Of a DNA stretch of 64,000 nt, positions 35,444 through 43,977 are shown piece after piece (position 1 is the stretch's first letter; every line of letters begins with the position of its first letter). This stretch comes from an uncultured Flavobacteriales bacterium (GTDB lineage: Bacteria; Bacteroidota; Bacteroidia; Flavobacteriales_G; Salibacteraceae). The notes under the pieces were generated by a model. That model saw nothing but the letters and a program-made list of their open reading frames with translations, did not search any database and was not told where the DNA came from. The DNA is taken from NCBI GenBank assembly GCA_905479105.1, contig CAJQLE010000001.1, positions 423,628-487,627 on the forward strand. Direction: 5' to 3'. A program made the position numbers and the translations under genes.

Positions 35444-37876
35444 TTAAATGCGCACTTGCAACGTCATAAACATCATTCTACGCTGAGCTGGAATAATTCC
35501 AGGACCGGGATAACCAGTCGCTCTTCTTGTAAAATATATCTGGTCTGAAATGTTATTTAAACTTCCTTCCAACTTGATTCGCTTCCAAGAATAGCTCATA
35601 CTCGCATCCAGCACTTGATAAGAAGGAATAACACCTACAGTGGCATCAGGAAAATACTCTGCATTACTTGCATCCGTATACTGATCTCCGATCCAAGTGA
35701 ATTGCACTCCCGATGCAAATCTTCCTTTCTTAAAGTTCACTCCTGTTTTATAATTGAATACGGGTACATTTTCCACTCTATTCCCATTGAATTCCTCCAC
35801 CTCAGCATTTTCGTAGCGCGCGTCAACAAGGGCTATATTGTTAAACCAAGTCAGCCGCCAAGTTGCATCAGGAGATAACCATTGTGTAAAGTCAATTTCT
35901 TCAACTACTTCGACCCCAATAAAGCGCGCATCAGCTATGTTATCGCGGTAGTTCACAATTCGAGAAACTCCTTCTTCATTTTCAATCGTGGTCAAAGACT
36001 CCCCTATCCGGTTCCTGTATTGCATTAAAAACACACTTGCATCAAAGCTCACGACTTCTCTGAAGAATTTTCCTTTCGCTCCTAAATCGACAGTATAACC
36101 TTTCTCATCTTGCATATTTGGCGCAATCACGATATTGGGATTACTGACATAGATATCAGAGAAATTCATGGCACGATAGTTCTCTGAAGCATTCGCATAA
36201 AGTTCAATATCCCCTCTGCATCGCCAAGCCACACCCATGCCCATCAGGATAATGTTTCGTTCTCTTTGAGTGGAGGCATTATAGCTATTTTGACTCAACA
36301 ATTCACCCGTCAATGGATGCCTATTTTGTTCTGTATAATATCCATCAGATTGAGTTGTGATGTGCTCAAATCGCGCTCCTGGAGTGAGGAACCAACATGA
36401 AGAAAGAGGAATTAGCACTTCCGTAAAAAGCGCTACATTTTGTGACGGAAAGCGAAAATCAGACCCTTCAAGAACTTCTGGATGCAGAAATGAATAATTT
36501 GGGTTATCGTCACCTCCAGCCTTGCCTTGACGATTTCTAGTATCCCCTTGATAAAGTCTTGATCCAATCAATATTGCTCCAGGATTTCCTTTGATATTAT
36601 AGCGTTGAATCAATCGCGTTTCATTCCCAATATTGTTAAACTCACCCAAAATCAGGTCGCGAGCACCACCAGTATCTGTTCTTGCTATACTTCCCAAAAA
36701 GCCAAGTGCTGCCCGACTACTTGAGAGCACGAAAGTTTTGCTATTGATGGTCAGGTTCTTTGAAAGTTGGCCGTTTATGGTCGCGCTAGCTACGTTCCAA
36801 TTTACTTGAAACCAATTTCGATCTCTCAGGCTCACGCTTGGATCAACTTCGAATTGACGATCAGTTAAACCTCCTGCTTGCTGTGTATTATAATAATTAT
36901 GTGTAAAAGCAAGGTCTACCGACCACTTAGATCCAAGCTTTCTGCCTATTTGCGCGTAGAATCCGTTGTTTATAAAATCGGTATTTGGCCTCCACCCTGA
37001 ACCTTCTTTGTGGAGAAAATAACCATAGTAATTCCACTCCCCAGCAGAACCTCCAATGCTATTAAAAGACCCTAAATAGTTATAGCTTCCTATTGTTTGT
37101 CGACTGATGATTTCTAGCGGTTTGTCTGCATTGCCTCGTTTCATCTTAAAATTTAGCAAGCCTCCAAACTGAGTTCCATATTGCAAGGAAGCGGCACCTC
37201 GAACCAACTCAATTTTTTCGACCGCTTCTATAGCTGGAGTATAATAGCTCTCTGGATACCCAAGTGCGTCAGCGCTAATATCATAACCGTCTTGCCTCGT
37301 ATTGAAGTTTGTGGTCCGCTTAGGATCTAATCCGCGTGCACCAATTCCCATTTGCAACCCTCCTGCGTCCGTTTCTTGAATGTTTACTCCAGCCACTTTC
37401 GAAAATATCTGTCGACTATTATTGGTGGACTTGTTAACGGACATTTCATCAGGAAGAATAATTTCATTTTTCTTCGCTGCGTACAGTCCATCAACCTCGA
37501 TGTATTTAAGGTGCGTCATTCCCAAAGAAGACCGATTTTCATTAACTACTTCAATCTCTTTTAGATCATAAGAAATCTTTACTAACTCAACTTTATAAAC
37601 CGGAAATGGAAGTCCGTCTGATGCATTCACTTCCAATGATTTTGACTGATAACCTTCAGCAAAAACAGTGAGAATATGGCCTCCTTCTTCAATATTTCGA
37701 ACTTGAATCTTTCCTTTAGTATCAGACAAAAAACTTTGATCCGTATTATCCAAAAACACCTCAACTCCTACTGAAGACTTACTGTGAAGGACAACATTAA
37801 CATCAAACCCCGACTTCTGGGCGTGCATTAGCGTTGCTGAGCAAATCAAGGAAAATAAGAGCGCAATTATCCTCAT
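35444..37876 (-). CDS. FecA-type TonB-dependent outer-membrane receptor
   Basis: 810 residues from ATG 37876, which overlaps the HTTM gene stop in an ATGA; an upstream in-frame start would add 15 unneeded residues before the signal peptide (MRIIALLFSLICSATLMHAQ). After a ~95-residue carboxypeptidase-like beta domain comes the plug (IFSKVAGVNIQE, GIGARGLDPKRTTNFNTRQD, EKIELVRGAASLQYG), then a 22-strand-type barrel ending MMFMTLQVRI. The GARGLDPKR...YDISAD signature resembles FecA-like ferric-chelate receptors. It is the last gene of a four-gene coupled operon with imelysin-like and HTTM proteins, so iron or another metal chelate is the likely cargo. Confidence 0.9.
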   Translation of the reverse strand: MRIIALLFSLICSATLMHAQKSGFDVNVVLHSKSSVGVEVFLDNTDQSFLSDTKGKIQVRNIEEGGHILTVFAEGYQSKSLEVNASDGLPFPVYKVELVKISYDLKEIEVVNENRSSLGMTHLKYIEVDGLYAAKKNEIILPDEMSVNKSTNNSRQIFSKVAGVNIQETDAGGLQMGIGARGLDPKRTTNFNTRQDGYDISADALGYPESYYTPAIEAVEKIELVRGAASLQYGTQFGGLLNFKMKRGNADKPLEIISRQTIGSYNYLGSFNSIGGSAGEWNYYGYFLHKEGSGWRPNTDFINNGFYAQIGRKLGSKWSVDLAFTHNYYNTQQAGGLTDRQFEVDPSVSLRDRNWFQVNWNVASATINGQLSKNLTINSKTFVLSSSRAALGFLGSIARTDTGGARDLILGEFNNIGNETRLIQRYNIKGNPGAILIGSRLYQGDTRNRQGKAGGDDNPNYSFLHPEVLEGSDFRFPSQNVALFTEVLIPLSSCWFLTPGARFEHITTQSDGYYTEQNRHPLTGELLSQNSYNASTQRERNIILMGMGVAWRCRGDIELYANASENYRAMNFSDIYVSNPNIVIAPNMQDEKGYTVDLGAKGKFFREVVSFDASVFLMQYRNRIGESLTTIENEEGVSRIVNYRDNIADARFIGVEVVEEIDFTQWLSPDATWRLTWFNNIALVDARYENAEVEEFNGNRVENVPVFNYKTGVNFKKGRFASGVQFTWIGDQYTDASNAEYFPDATVGVIPSYQVLDASMSYSWKRIKLEGSLNNISDQIYFTRRATGYPGPGIIPAQRRMMFMTLQVRI

Positions 37877-39216
37877 ATCTGCTCTGATTTTTGAGGAAGA
37901 ATCCATTGTTTGTGCGACCAACTATCCGTTTGAGAAGCCAAGTCTATGTTCGGATCAATAAAAGGAGCGCTGGCGCGTCCATTGAGTGTTACAAAGACAT
38001 CCGCCTTGACGGCAGCAGCGTCCATTCCAAGATTTGAATAATGAGCTTTCAAGTATTGGGCATATTGTATCATAAAATCAGGCTGCGTGCTCATCATCTT
38101 TTCTTGCACGGGCGTCAGGAATTCACTGTTATCAATAAGAATTTTTCTCCCTTCAGAATCTTCTACTTTAAATTGAGCATACCCCGCTTTCTCCGCTAAC
38201 ATCACTCTCCATCCAAATCGATAACCCTGTTCGTGCCAAAACATATTCCCTGGGTAAAGCAAGTATCGAAAAGGCAGCGCTATTTGCACACAGATGAAAA
38301 GAGATACGGCAATAAGAACCGGCTTTGATAAATAAGTGGATTTCCTTGAGTAATCGGAAAGCTTCACCCTGCCTCCAAGGAAAGAATGAATGGTATGATG
38401 AAAATCAGCAGAAAAGAAAATCAACGTTGCACCGATCATAATGAATGGAAACATCCCGATTTGAAATAAAAACCATGTCATTAAATGAAACCCTATAACA
38501 GCCAAATAACCCAGCCATCTCAAACGACTGCTGAGCAAAACAAAAGGAATCAATAAATCATAGAACATTCCTCCCCAACTAAAGGCAAATGCGGTAAGCT
38601 TATATTGAAATAAAGACCCAATCAGCGGAAAATCATCCTGAGCAGGAAGCCATATGGATAGTGGCATCGCTTCAAAAAGCCAATCAGAATTAATCTTTGC
38701 TATTCCCGCAAGAAAATAGACCAACCCCAACTGAAACATGATCAAGTAAATTGACAATGCAGGAACTGAGTCACGGAGTTTAATCAATCCAAGGCGCACA
38801 TCCAATGAATACATTCTGTGAGCAGGCACGAAAATCAATAAAAACGAAATGACACTGACTAAATAGTAATGATTGAGGTAATAGGTCGCGTCTATTAATT
38901 CTATTCCTGTAAACAGGATAAAAAAGAGGGTGGCAGATATGCGATAAAAGGCTCCTAAAGCAATTCCTAGGGCAGACAAAGCCATAAGAGCAAAGCTTAA
39001 ATAATAGCCCCAATCAGGTAGATTGGGCACCCAATAAAAGCCGAAATATTTAAAATGGAAATCAGGAATTATATACTGTTCTTCAATCCACCCATTAAAC
39101 CAAAAGCGAAGAATACTTGCAAGCATAATAAGTCCAAAAACCACGCGAAACGTTACCAATGGTGCGATGGAAATATGCCTGAAAAGACTAGTATTTATAG
39201 CCTGTCTAATCCCCAT
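37873..39216 (-). CDS. HTTM (vitamin K-dependent gamma-carboxylase-like) membrane protein
   Basis: 447 residues. The N-terminal ~290 residues form a multi-helix membrane domain of the HTTM/VKGC superfamily, followed by a ~150-residue soluble part. YFLAGIAKINSDWL includes Lys174 at the place of the catalytic Lys218 of human gamma-carboxylase (YF-x-AG-x-K-K/x-D-x-DW), and YLNHYYL has His116 near the position of its conserved His. The known enzyme carboxylates glutamate using reduced vitamin K; bacterial homologs are mostly uncharacterised. It overlaps the imelysin gene by 11 bases and the TonB receptor gene by 4, so it is built with an uptake system. Confidence 0.85.
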   Translation of the reverse strand: MGIRQAINTSLFRHISIAPLVTFRVVFGLIMLASILRFWFNGWIEEQYIIPDFHFKYFGFYWVPNLPDWGYYLSFALMALSALGIALGAFYRISATLFFILFTGIELIDATYYLNHYYLVSVISFLLIFVPAHRMYSLDVRLGLIKLRDSVPALSIYLIMFQLGLVYFLAGIAKINSDWLFEAMPLSIWLPAQDDFPLIGSLFQYKLTAFAFSWGGMFYDLLIPFVLLSSRLRWLGYLAVIGFHLMTWFLFQIGMFPFIMIGATLIFFSADFHHTIHSFLGGRVKLSDYSRKSTYLSKPVLIAVSLFICVQIALPFRYLLYPGNMFWHEQGYRFGWRVMLAEKAGYAQFKVEDSEGRKILIDNSEFLTPVQEKMMSTQPDFMIQYAQYLKAHYSNLGMDAAAVKADVFVTLNGRASAPFIDPNIDLASQTDSWSHKQWILPQKSEQI

Positions 39217-40282
39217 CGTTATCCTGATAGGTTATCTGCACTCCGAGTTGAGAAGGCATATCTGTTTTCAACAGGACAACAAGATTTTGCAATTCTGTAT
39301 GCAGCGCTTCTACCGCTGATGGATTATTCTCTATCTCAGATTTTAGCGAGCTATTAAGCGCACTAATTTTAGTTTCACAATTATCAAACCTATTGATAAT
39401 GGCTTGGCTCAAATTTTCGTTGCCATATTTTGCGTCTAAATTATCGAGGTAATCATCAATCCCTTGACCTTCAGCTCCGATAAATAAATTCTTTATGCCA
39501 ATTAAGTTGGCCAAAAGCAATTCTTTCGATTTGTCTGAATAAACGGCTTCAACAAGCTCAGGTTGAGCTACTCCAAGAGTTTTAAGCCCTAGTGGAATTG
39601 CCACTTTAGCATTTTTCAATAACTCAAAATCAAAATTGAGTTCATTCACCATCAGGCCAAGTGAGCTTCCTACAGAAGTTCCTGAATTTGATGCAAATTC
39701 TTGATCGTAACCATCATTCCATTTAGAAATCACCGTGTTGAGTTTCTCTGAGATTAAATCAAGATTTTGTTCGAAGTATAATAGTGCCTTTTCTTGAGTG
39801 AATTGCTCTAGACTATCATTTCTAAATAATAAGAAATCCAAAGCCGGAAAGCCTTTCGCATCGCTGTTTTGTGCTGAGAATAGGTCATAAGAACCTGATT
39901 CCATATTTGCCTTAAGTTGCGATGTATCCAATGGAAAAGTATTAAGCATCAAACGCAAGCTTTCTTCTGCGGCTGGACCTACCTCAAATGGAGAGCAAGA
40001 TTGCCACGAAACATAAGCCGCGATAAACGAGGTTCTGACCGCAATAAATTCTTGTTGGTTAGGCGAAGATTTAAACATTTCAAAATCAGCTTCGAGCTGC
40101 TGAACATCTGATAGAAGCTTGCTGTAAGATGGCATTATTACATTCTCAGCCATTTCTTTAAGCATGTCTTCACGCGCAAAAGGAGACCCAACTGGCTCTC
40201 CTGGGTTATTGTCTTTACAGCCTATCGATGCTTGCATGAAAACAGCTGCTATGATGGCGAAGGGAATGGCTTTAATGGACAT
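39206..40282 (-). CDS. Imelysin-like (peptidase M75 family) lipoprotein
   Basis: 358 residues. Lipobox ASIGC gives Cys22 as the anchor. The helical mature part (NVIMPSYSKLLSDVQQL, AVRTSFIAAYVSWQSCSPFEVGP, GFPALDFLLF) is that of imelysin-like proteins, a family tied to iron uptake (IrpA, EfeO relatives). The family motif GxHxxE reads GFPALD at 144-149, so the His and Glu are replaced; a metal-binding role through that motif is doubtful. It starts on the last base of the DUF4856 gene stop and overlaps the HTTM gene by 11 bases. Confidence 0.88.
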   Translation of the reverse strand: MSIKAIPFAIIAAVFMQASIGCKDNNPGEPVGSPFAREDMLKEMAENVIMPSYSKLLSDVQQLEADFEMFKSSPNQQEFIAVRTSFIAAYVSWQSCSPFEVGPAAEESLRLMLNTFPLDTSQLKANMESGSYDLFSAQNSDAKGFPALDFLLFRNDSLEQFTQEKALLYFEQNLDLISEKLNTVISKWNDGYDQEFASNSGTSVGSSLGLMVNELNFDFELLKNAKVAIPLGLKTLGVAQPELVEAVYSDKSKELLLANLIGIKNLFIGAEGQGIDDYLDNLDAKYGNENLSQAIINRFDNCETKISALNSSLKSEIENNPSAVEALHTELQNLVVLLKTDMPSQLGVQITYQDNDGD

Positions 40283-41367
40283 TATAATGCGCTTTTAATA
40301 TTGTCCATTTCATAAATGGTCGAAAGTTGATCGCGAGCTGATTGCAGGTCTTGAGCGCTTACCTCGTAAAAATTAGCGCCAATTTTGGTCAGCACTTCAT
40401 CCAACTCATTGTTGGAAATGATTTTATCTGGGTTATAGAACAACGATTCAATAAATACATACGCTTCAGATAGAACATGATTTCTGGTGTGATCATCGCC
40501 CAAATTGTCCACCGCTTCATTCAAGTGGTGAATGATGGTGGCAACACAGCCCTTTTCCCAATTTTTGCGCACTTCAACAATAGCCGCATCACGCAAATCA
40601 TATTCCTTATTGTCTATTGCGGCTCTTCCCATTCTAAACGCTTCACTAAGTGATGCATTAGAAGAAAGTAAATCATTTCGTCTGTCACAGTATTTGCCCC
40701 AAAACCTCAAACTTTCAGTACTTGCAGGAAAGTCATTTGAAACTCCCAAATAACCATACGCCTCATCCCAATGGTGTTGCATAGCTGTCCCTTGTCCTTC
40801 AACAACGGTCTCATTATCAACATTCATTTTATCATTATCGAGATAAACTGCCGTTGCTTGATAATAGAATACAGCACCCATGATGGTTTTCTCAATCATC
40901 TCGGACAATTCCACCCCATTTTCATCATATAATCGGATGCTTCCCGAAGTATTCTCAGAAAAACCCGCCACACCATTAACCGCTTCATTCTGGCTGGTAC
41001 TAATCAATTCGATTTGATCAAAGTACGCTTCCACCTTTTGAACGTGTGGGCCAAAACATTTATCTGATAGCTGCTTCGAAGAAGAAAATGAGAAGTTACC
41101 TCCGCCATTTTCATTGGCATTTGAGAACATTTCCATCAATACCTCAGACTCGATTTGATCTTTGGCTTTAATGGCAGTTTCAATATATGAAACCATCTCA
41201 TCCAATTGATCAAGCCTTGCTATTTGACCGCTATAATCAACATTATCAAAGGAATAAGTAGAGGGAACTGTAAACTTCTTCTCGCGTATTTGAACTTCGT
41301 CCTTACAAGAAGAAACCCCCAATAGTAAAGCCATACAAGTCAGCGGAAACAATTTTGATACGAGCAT
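40282..41367 (-). CDS. DUF4856 lipoprotein
   Basis: 361 residues, first gene of the operon. Lipobox LGVSSC gives Cys21. YSFDNVDYSGQIARLDQLDEM, AMQHHWDEAYGYLGV and RFWGKYCDRRN are typical of the DUF4856 family, known mainly from Bacteroidota and found with imelysin-like proteins. It is all-helical, with HH-W-DEA as a possible metal-binding feature. Its function is unknown; a periplasmic or surface binding partner of the TonB receptor is a reasonable inference. Confidence 0.85.
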   Translation of the reverse strand: MLVSKLFPLTCMALLLGVSSCKDEVQIREKKFTVPSTYSFDNVDYSGQIARLDQLDEMVSYIETAIKAKDQIESEVLMEMFSNANENGGGNFSFSSSKQLSDKCFGPHVQKVEAYFDQIELISTSQNEAVNGVAGFSENTSGSIRLYDENGVELSEMIEKTIMGAVFYYQATAVYLDNDKMNVDNETVVEGQGTAMQHHWDEAYGYLGVSNDFPASTESLRFWGKYCDRRNDLLSSNASLSEAFRMGRAAIDNKEYDLRDAAIVEVRKNWEKGCVATIIHHLNEAVDNLGDDHTRNHVLSEAYVFIESLFYNPDKIISNNELDEVLTKIGANFYEVSAQDLQSARDQLSTIYEMDNIKSAL

Positions 41368-41400
41368 TATTTTTATTTAGACTGATTTTAAATAACAATG

Positions 41401-41408
41401 CAAACATA
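41401..41408 (-). promoter_or_regulatory. -7 promoter element (TATGTTTG) of the DUF4856-imelysin-HTTM-TonB operon
   Basis: An exact TAnnTTTG on the minus strand, 33 bases before the ATG at 41367, with ATTG 20 bases upstream as a possible -33 element. Confidence 0.55.
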
Positions 41409-41430
41409 TCAGCAGGAGCTACTCAAGGCA

Positions 41431-41448
41431 ATACCCTATTTGGGGTAT
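41431..41448 (-). promoter_or_regulatory. Inverted repeat, candidate operator for the TonB/HTTM operon
   Basis: ATACCC, 6 bases, GGGTAT: a perfect 6+6 inverted repeat overlapping the putative -33 region of the operon promoter. It is separate from the terminator hairpin next to it. It does not look like a Fur box (GATAAT repeats). Confidence 0.5.
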
Positions 41449-41451
41449 ATT

Positions 41452-41487
41452 CAAAAAAAAGCCCTGACAAAATATGCCAGGGCTTTC
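41452..41487 (-). terminator. Intrinsic terminator after the PKD lipoprotein gene
   Basis: Minus strand: AAAGCCCTG and CAGGGCTTT pair around an 11-base loop, followed by a T-run. It separates the PKD gene from the downstream operon. Confidence 0.82.
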
Positions 41488-41509
41488 AGTATAACTTGAA
41501 GTAAATAAT

Positions 41510-42487
41510 TTACTCCACTGTAACGATTTTGCTTGCTACTGATTCATTTACCATATAGTATTTCTTGCCACCAAGAGACTGGTTTGCAATATTAAATGAA
41601 GCTATCTGCAAGATCGCGGTGCCCTCTCCAAGCGTACTCATTTCAGCTGAGGAAAAAGTTACACTAGGCGTTGAGCCAGCAACTCTTCTAAGCAAACTAG
41701 CATCAGTTCCATAGATCGAATAATACGTTGAATCAGCATTGTTGATTGACCCATCGTGATTCAAAGTGTAACTAGAAGCTCCATCGATAGTAGATGATGT
41801 TTCAATAATCTTTTTAGTGCTAGGAAAAGGAAATTGATTAGATAATCCGTTTACAGGAGAGTGTCCATTACCGCCAGCTATACTCCATAAAACCCCGCCT
41901 GATGTACTAAATCCCATTGGTGGTATTCCATCTTCAACGTAGGTGTAAGAGTTGTTAGGATTTACATCAAGTGAACCGCTCAGGCCTCCTGACTGTGTGA
42001 AAGAGACATCCCCAACGCTCACGAAATCAGTTCCTCCATCTACAAACCACGCTACTCCTACACCTGTTCTTAATGTAGTTTCAAAACCAGATGTTTCAGT
42101 TACTGTCACTGTATTTATAGCATAAACGGCTCCGTCTGCATCCCCAAATGAAAGCTCTGGACTTTCTGCTGCGGGAGCTGGAGATTCAACTATTACACTT
42201 TGCGTTTCTGAATCAGATCCCTCATCATTCTCAACACTTAATTCAACTGAATATGTCCCAGCCGCACTGTAGGTGTGTGAAGGGTTTTCTTGAGTGCTTG
42301 TGCCACCATCTCCGAAGTCCCATGCATAAGTATCCGCATCCGTACTTGAAGATGAAAAAGTAACGGTGAGTTCATCTGCCGAATAAGTAAATCCAGCAAC
42401 TGGCTCCTCAGCCTTATTACAATTTGATAAAAAAGCCACCGAAAGGACAGCAGCAATAGTAAAAGTGAATAGTTTTAAAGGTCTCAT
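41510..42487 (-). CDS. PKD-domain lipoprotein
   Basis: 325 residues from ATG 42487; a start 19 codons earlier would only precede the signal peptide. The signal MRPLKLFTFTIAAVLSVAFLSNC has Cys23 for lipidation. Residues ~28-105 are a PKD domain (YAWDFGDGGTSTQENPSHTYSAAGTYSV). The remainder (~110-325) is beta-rich, low in charge and rich in Ser, Gly and Thr, with no known enzyme motif. It probably sits on the cell surface and binds protein or glycan. A clear terminator follows it. Confidence 0.8.
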   Translation of the reverse strand: MRPLKLFTFTIAAVLSVAFLSNCNKAEEPVAGFTYSADELTVTFSSSSTDADTYAWDFGDGGTSTQENPSHTYSAAGTYSVELSVENDEGSDSETQSVIVESPAPAAESPELSFGDADGAVYAINTVTVTETSGFETTLRTGVGVAWFVDGGTDFVSVGDVSFTQSGGLSGSLDVNPNNSYTYVEDGIPPMGFSTSGGVLWSIAGGNGHSPVNGLSNQFPFPSTKKIIETSSTIDGASSYTLNHDGSINNADSTYYSIYGTDASLLRRVAGSTPSVTFSSAEMSTLGEGTAILQIASFNIANQSLGGKKYYMVNESVASKIVTVE

Positions 42488-42565
42488 AATGTAATGTTTA
42501 GTTTGATATATTGCGAATATAAGAACTCCAACACCACAATTCATACGTTATGAAATATGTAGTAA

Positions 42566-42904
42566 TTATTCATTCGGTTTAATGATCCCCATCTTGTGTC
42601 CCATTTCTAAAGCAAATTCTTTCATTTCAGCCGAAACCTTTGAATCACCTGTGGCACGTGCATATGTATCGCTCATGCTCAACATCATTTGATGAAAGAA
42701 GATTTGCATGTCATCAACCATCATGTCCTTGGTCCATAAATCAATGCGTAATGTGTTTTTCTCCTTCTTATCCCATATGGTTAAAAATGCTGCGTCACAA
42801 ATTCCCTTTTCTTCAGAGTCGCTTGCCACCCATTCGATGTATTCTGGAATTTGATTTTCGTCCATTTTTATCTTAAACGTAATCTCTGATGTTTGTTCTG
42901 ACAT
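42566..42904 (-). CDS. gldC: Gliding motility protein GldC
   Basis: 112 residues. ITFKIKMDENQIPEYIEWVASD and IFFHQMMLSMSDTYARATGD match the small cytoplasmic GldC proteins of Flavobacteriia. In Flavobacterium johnsoniae GldC is not essential but improves gliding and is encoded with GldB. It starts 2 bases after the gldB stop codon. Confidence 0.93.
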   Translation of the reverse strand: MSEQTSEITFKIKMDENQIPEYIEWVASDSEEKGICDAAFLTIWDKKEKNTLRIDLWTKDMMVDDMQIFFHQMMLSMSDTYARATGDSKVSAEMKEFALEMGHKMGIIKPNE

Positions 42905-42906
42905 TT

Positions 42907-43938
42907 CTACGGCTTGTATTTACTATTATTTAATATGTGTTGAGCATCATTCTCCTTCAATAATGCAGCTAAGTCTATGGTCTCTTGCTTATCCATGTAA
43001 GCCCTTACAATTTGCCACCCGATATAATAACCCATTCGAGAAGGTGATTCTTTGGCCAAGTCTACCGTGAAGGGCCCGTCATTGGTGAATTTGGCGATTT
43101 GAGTGGGTAAGGTGGAGAATAGTAATTCATTATCAATAAAATATGCCCATACATATTCTTCATGTTCTTGTGCCCATCCCATCTGCTCTTCTGTGTATGC
43201 GATTTTCAATGAATCTTCCATGAATGGAAATAAGGCATCCAAACAATACAAAATCTTCCCCTGATTGATAATGATTTCGAGCAAAGTCCCGTTTGGATTA
43301 TCTTCAATAAACTCAGACTCTATCCAACCTTTGATGACTGTAGGCGAAATATGTTTTGAAGTCATCCTATTTCTCAGGTAAACAGGCATTTGCAAATAAT
43401 CATAATACACGCTTTTAGTGCCCAGAAACATCTCCAATGCGATTCCAACACCATTTTCCGTCAAAATTGCTGGAGTATTAAAGCCTCCTATCACGGAAAT
43501 ATGCTGTGGTATTGATTTACTTGGAAAATAGTGCTGATAGTAACTCCATGCCGATGTTAGCTCGTGGCGCAAATCATTGAGGTCGGGGTAAGTCTTTAAC
43601 ACTTGAGTTTGAACTTCCAAAATACTAGGATCCGAAACGAAACGACCAATCTGTACATCAATGTTTGAGTCTGCGACACTTCCCAGCTGCAAGACATTCT
43701 CAACGTATCGCTGATAGACTTCACCATATGCCTCGATGTTAGAATCATTCAACTTTTTGAAGTTCTCACTTGAAACCTCAAACCAACTTCTGTCAATTCT
43801 TTCTATCAAAACCCACTCAACCTGCTCTGGGTCAACTTGTTGCAAACGATTCACCTCCTGACAAGATGGGGCCGAGAAAGCAATCGTTATTAAACAAAGA
43901 AATGTTTGAAGAGCAGAGCCTTTCAATCTTCTTATCAT
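42907..43938 (-). CDS. gldB: Gliding motility lipoprotein GldB
   Basis: 343 residues. Lipobox region IAFSAPSC. Family segments are VEWVLIERIDRSWFEV, HYFPSKSIPQHISVIGGFNT and SPSRMGYYIGWQIVRAYMDKQ. GldB is needed for gliding and T9SS function in Flavobacterium johnsoniae and sits in the cell envelope. It is followed directly by gldC. nadE, a common neighbour of gldBC in Flavobacteriia, lies on the opposite strand here beyond an outer-membrane gene. Confidence 0.93.
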   Translation of the reverse strand: MIRRLKGSALQTFLCLITIAFSAPSCQEVNRLQQVDPEQVEWVLIERIDRSWFEVSSENFKKLNDSNIEAYGEVYQRYVENVLQLGSVADSNIDVQIGRFVSDPSILEVQTQVLKTYPDLNDLRHELTSAWSYYQHYFPSKSIPQHISVIGGFNTPAILTENGVGIALEMFLGTKSVYYDYLQMPVYLRNRMTSKHISPTVIKGWIESEFIEDNPNGTLLEIIINQGKILYCLDALFPFMEDSLKIAYTEEQMGWAQEHEEYVWAYFIDNELLFSTLPTQIAKFTNDGPFTVDLAKESPSRMGYYIGWQIVRAYMDKQETIDLAALLKENDAQHILNNSKYKP

Positions 43939-43949
43939 TAGTGAGATCG

Positions 43950-43957
43950 TAATTTTG
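43950..43957 (+). promoter_or_regulatory. -7 promoter element (TAATTTTG) of the barrel-nadE unit
   Basis: An exact TAnnTTTG 20 bases before the ATG at 43978. Confidence 0.5.
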
Positions 43958-43960
43958 CAA

Positions 43961-43968
43961 CAAATGTA
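43961..43968 (-). promoter_or_regulatory. -7 promoter element (TACATTTG) of gldB
   Basis: An exact TAnnTTTG on the minus strand, 22 bases before the gldB ATG. It lies 3 bases from the opposite-strand element, so the divergent promoters interleave. Confidence 0.5.
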
Positions 43969-43977
43969 ATTGGGCTT

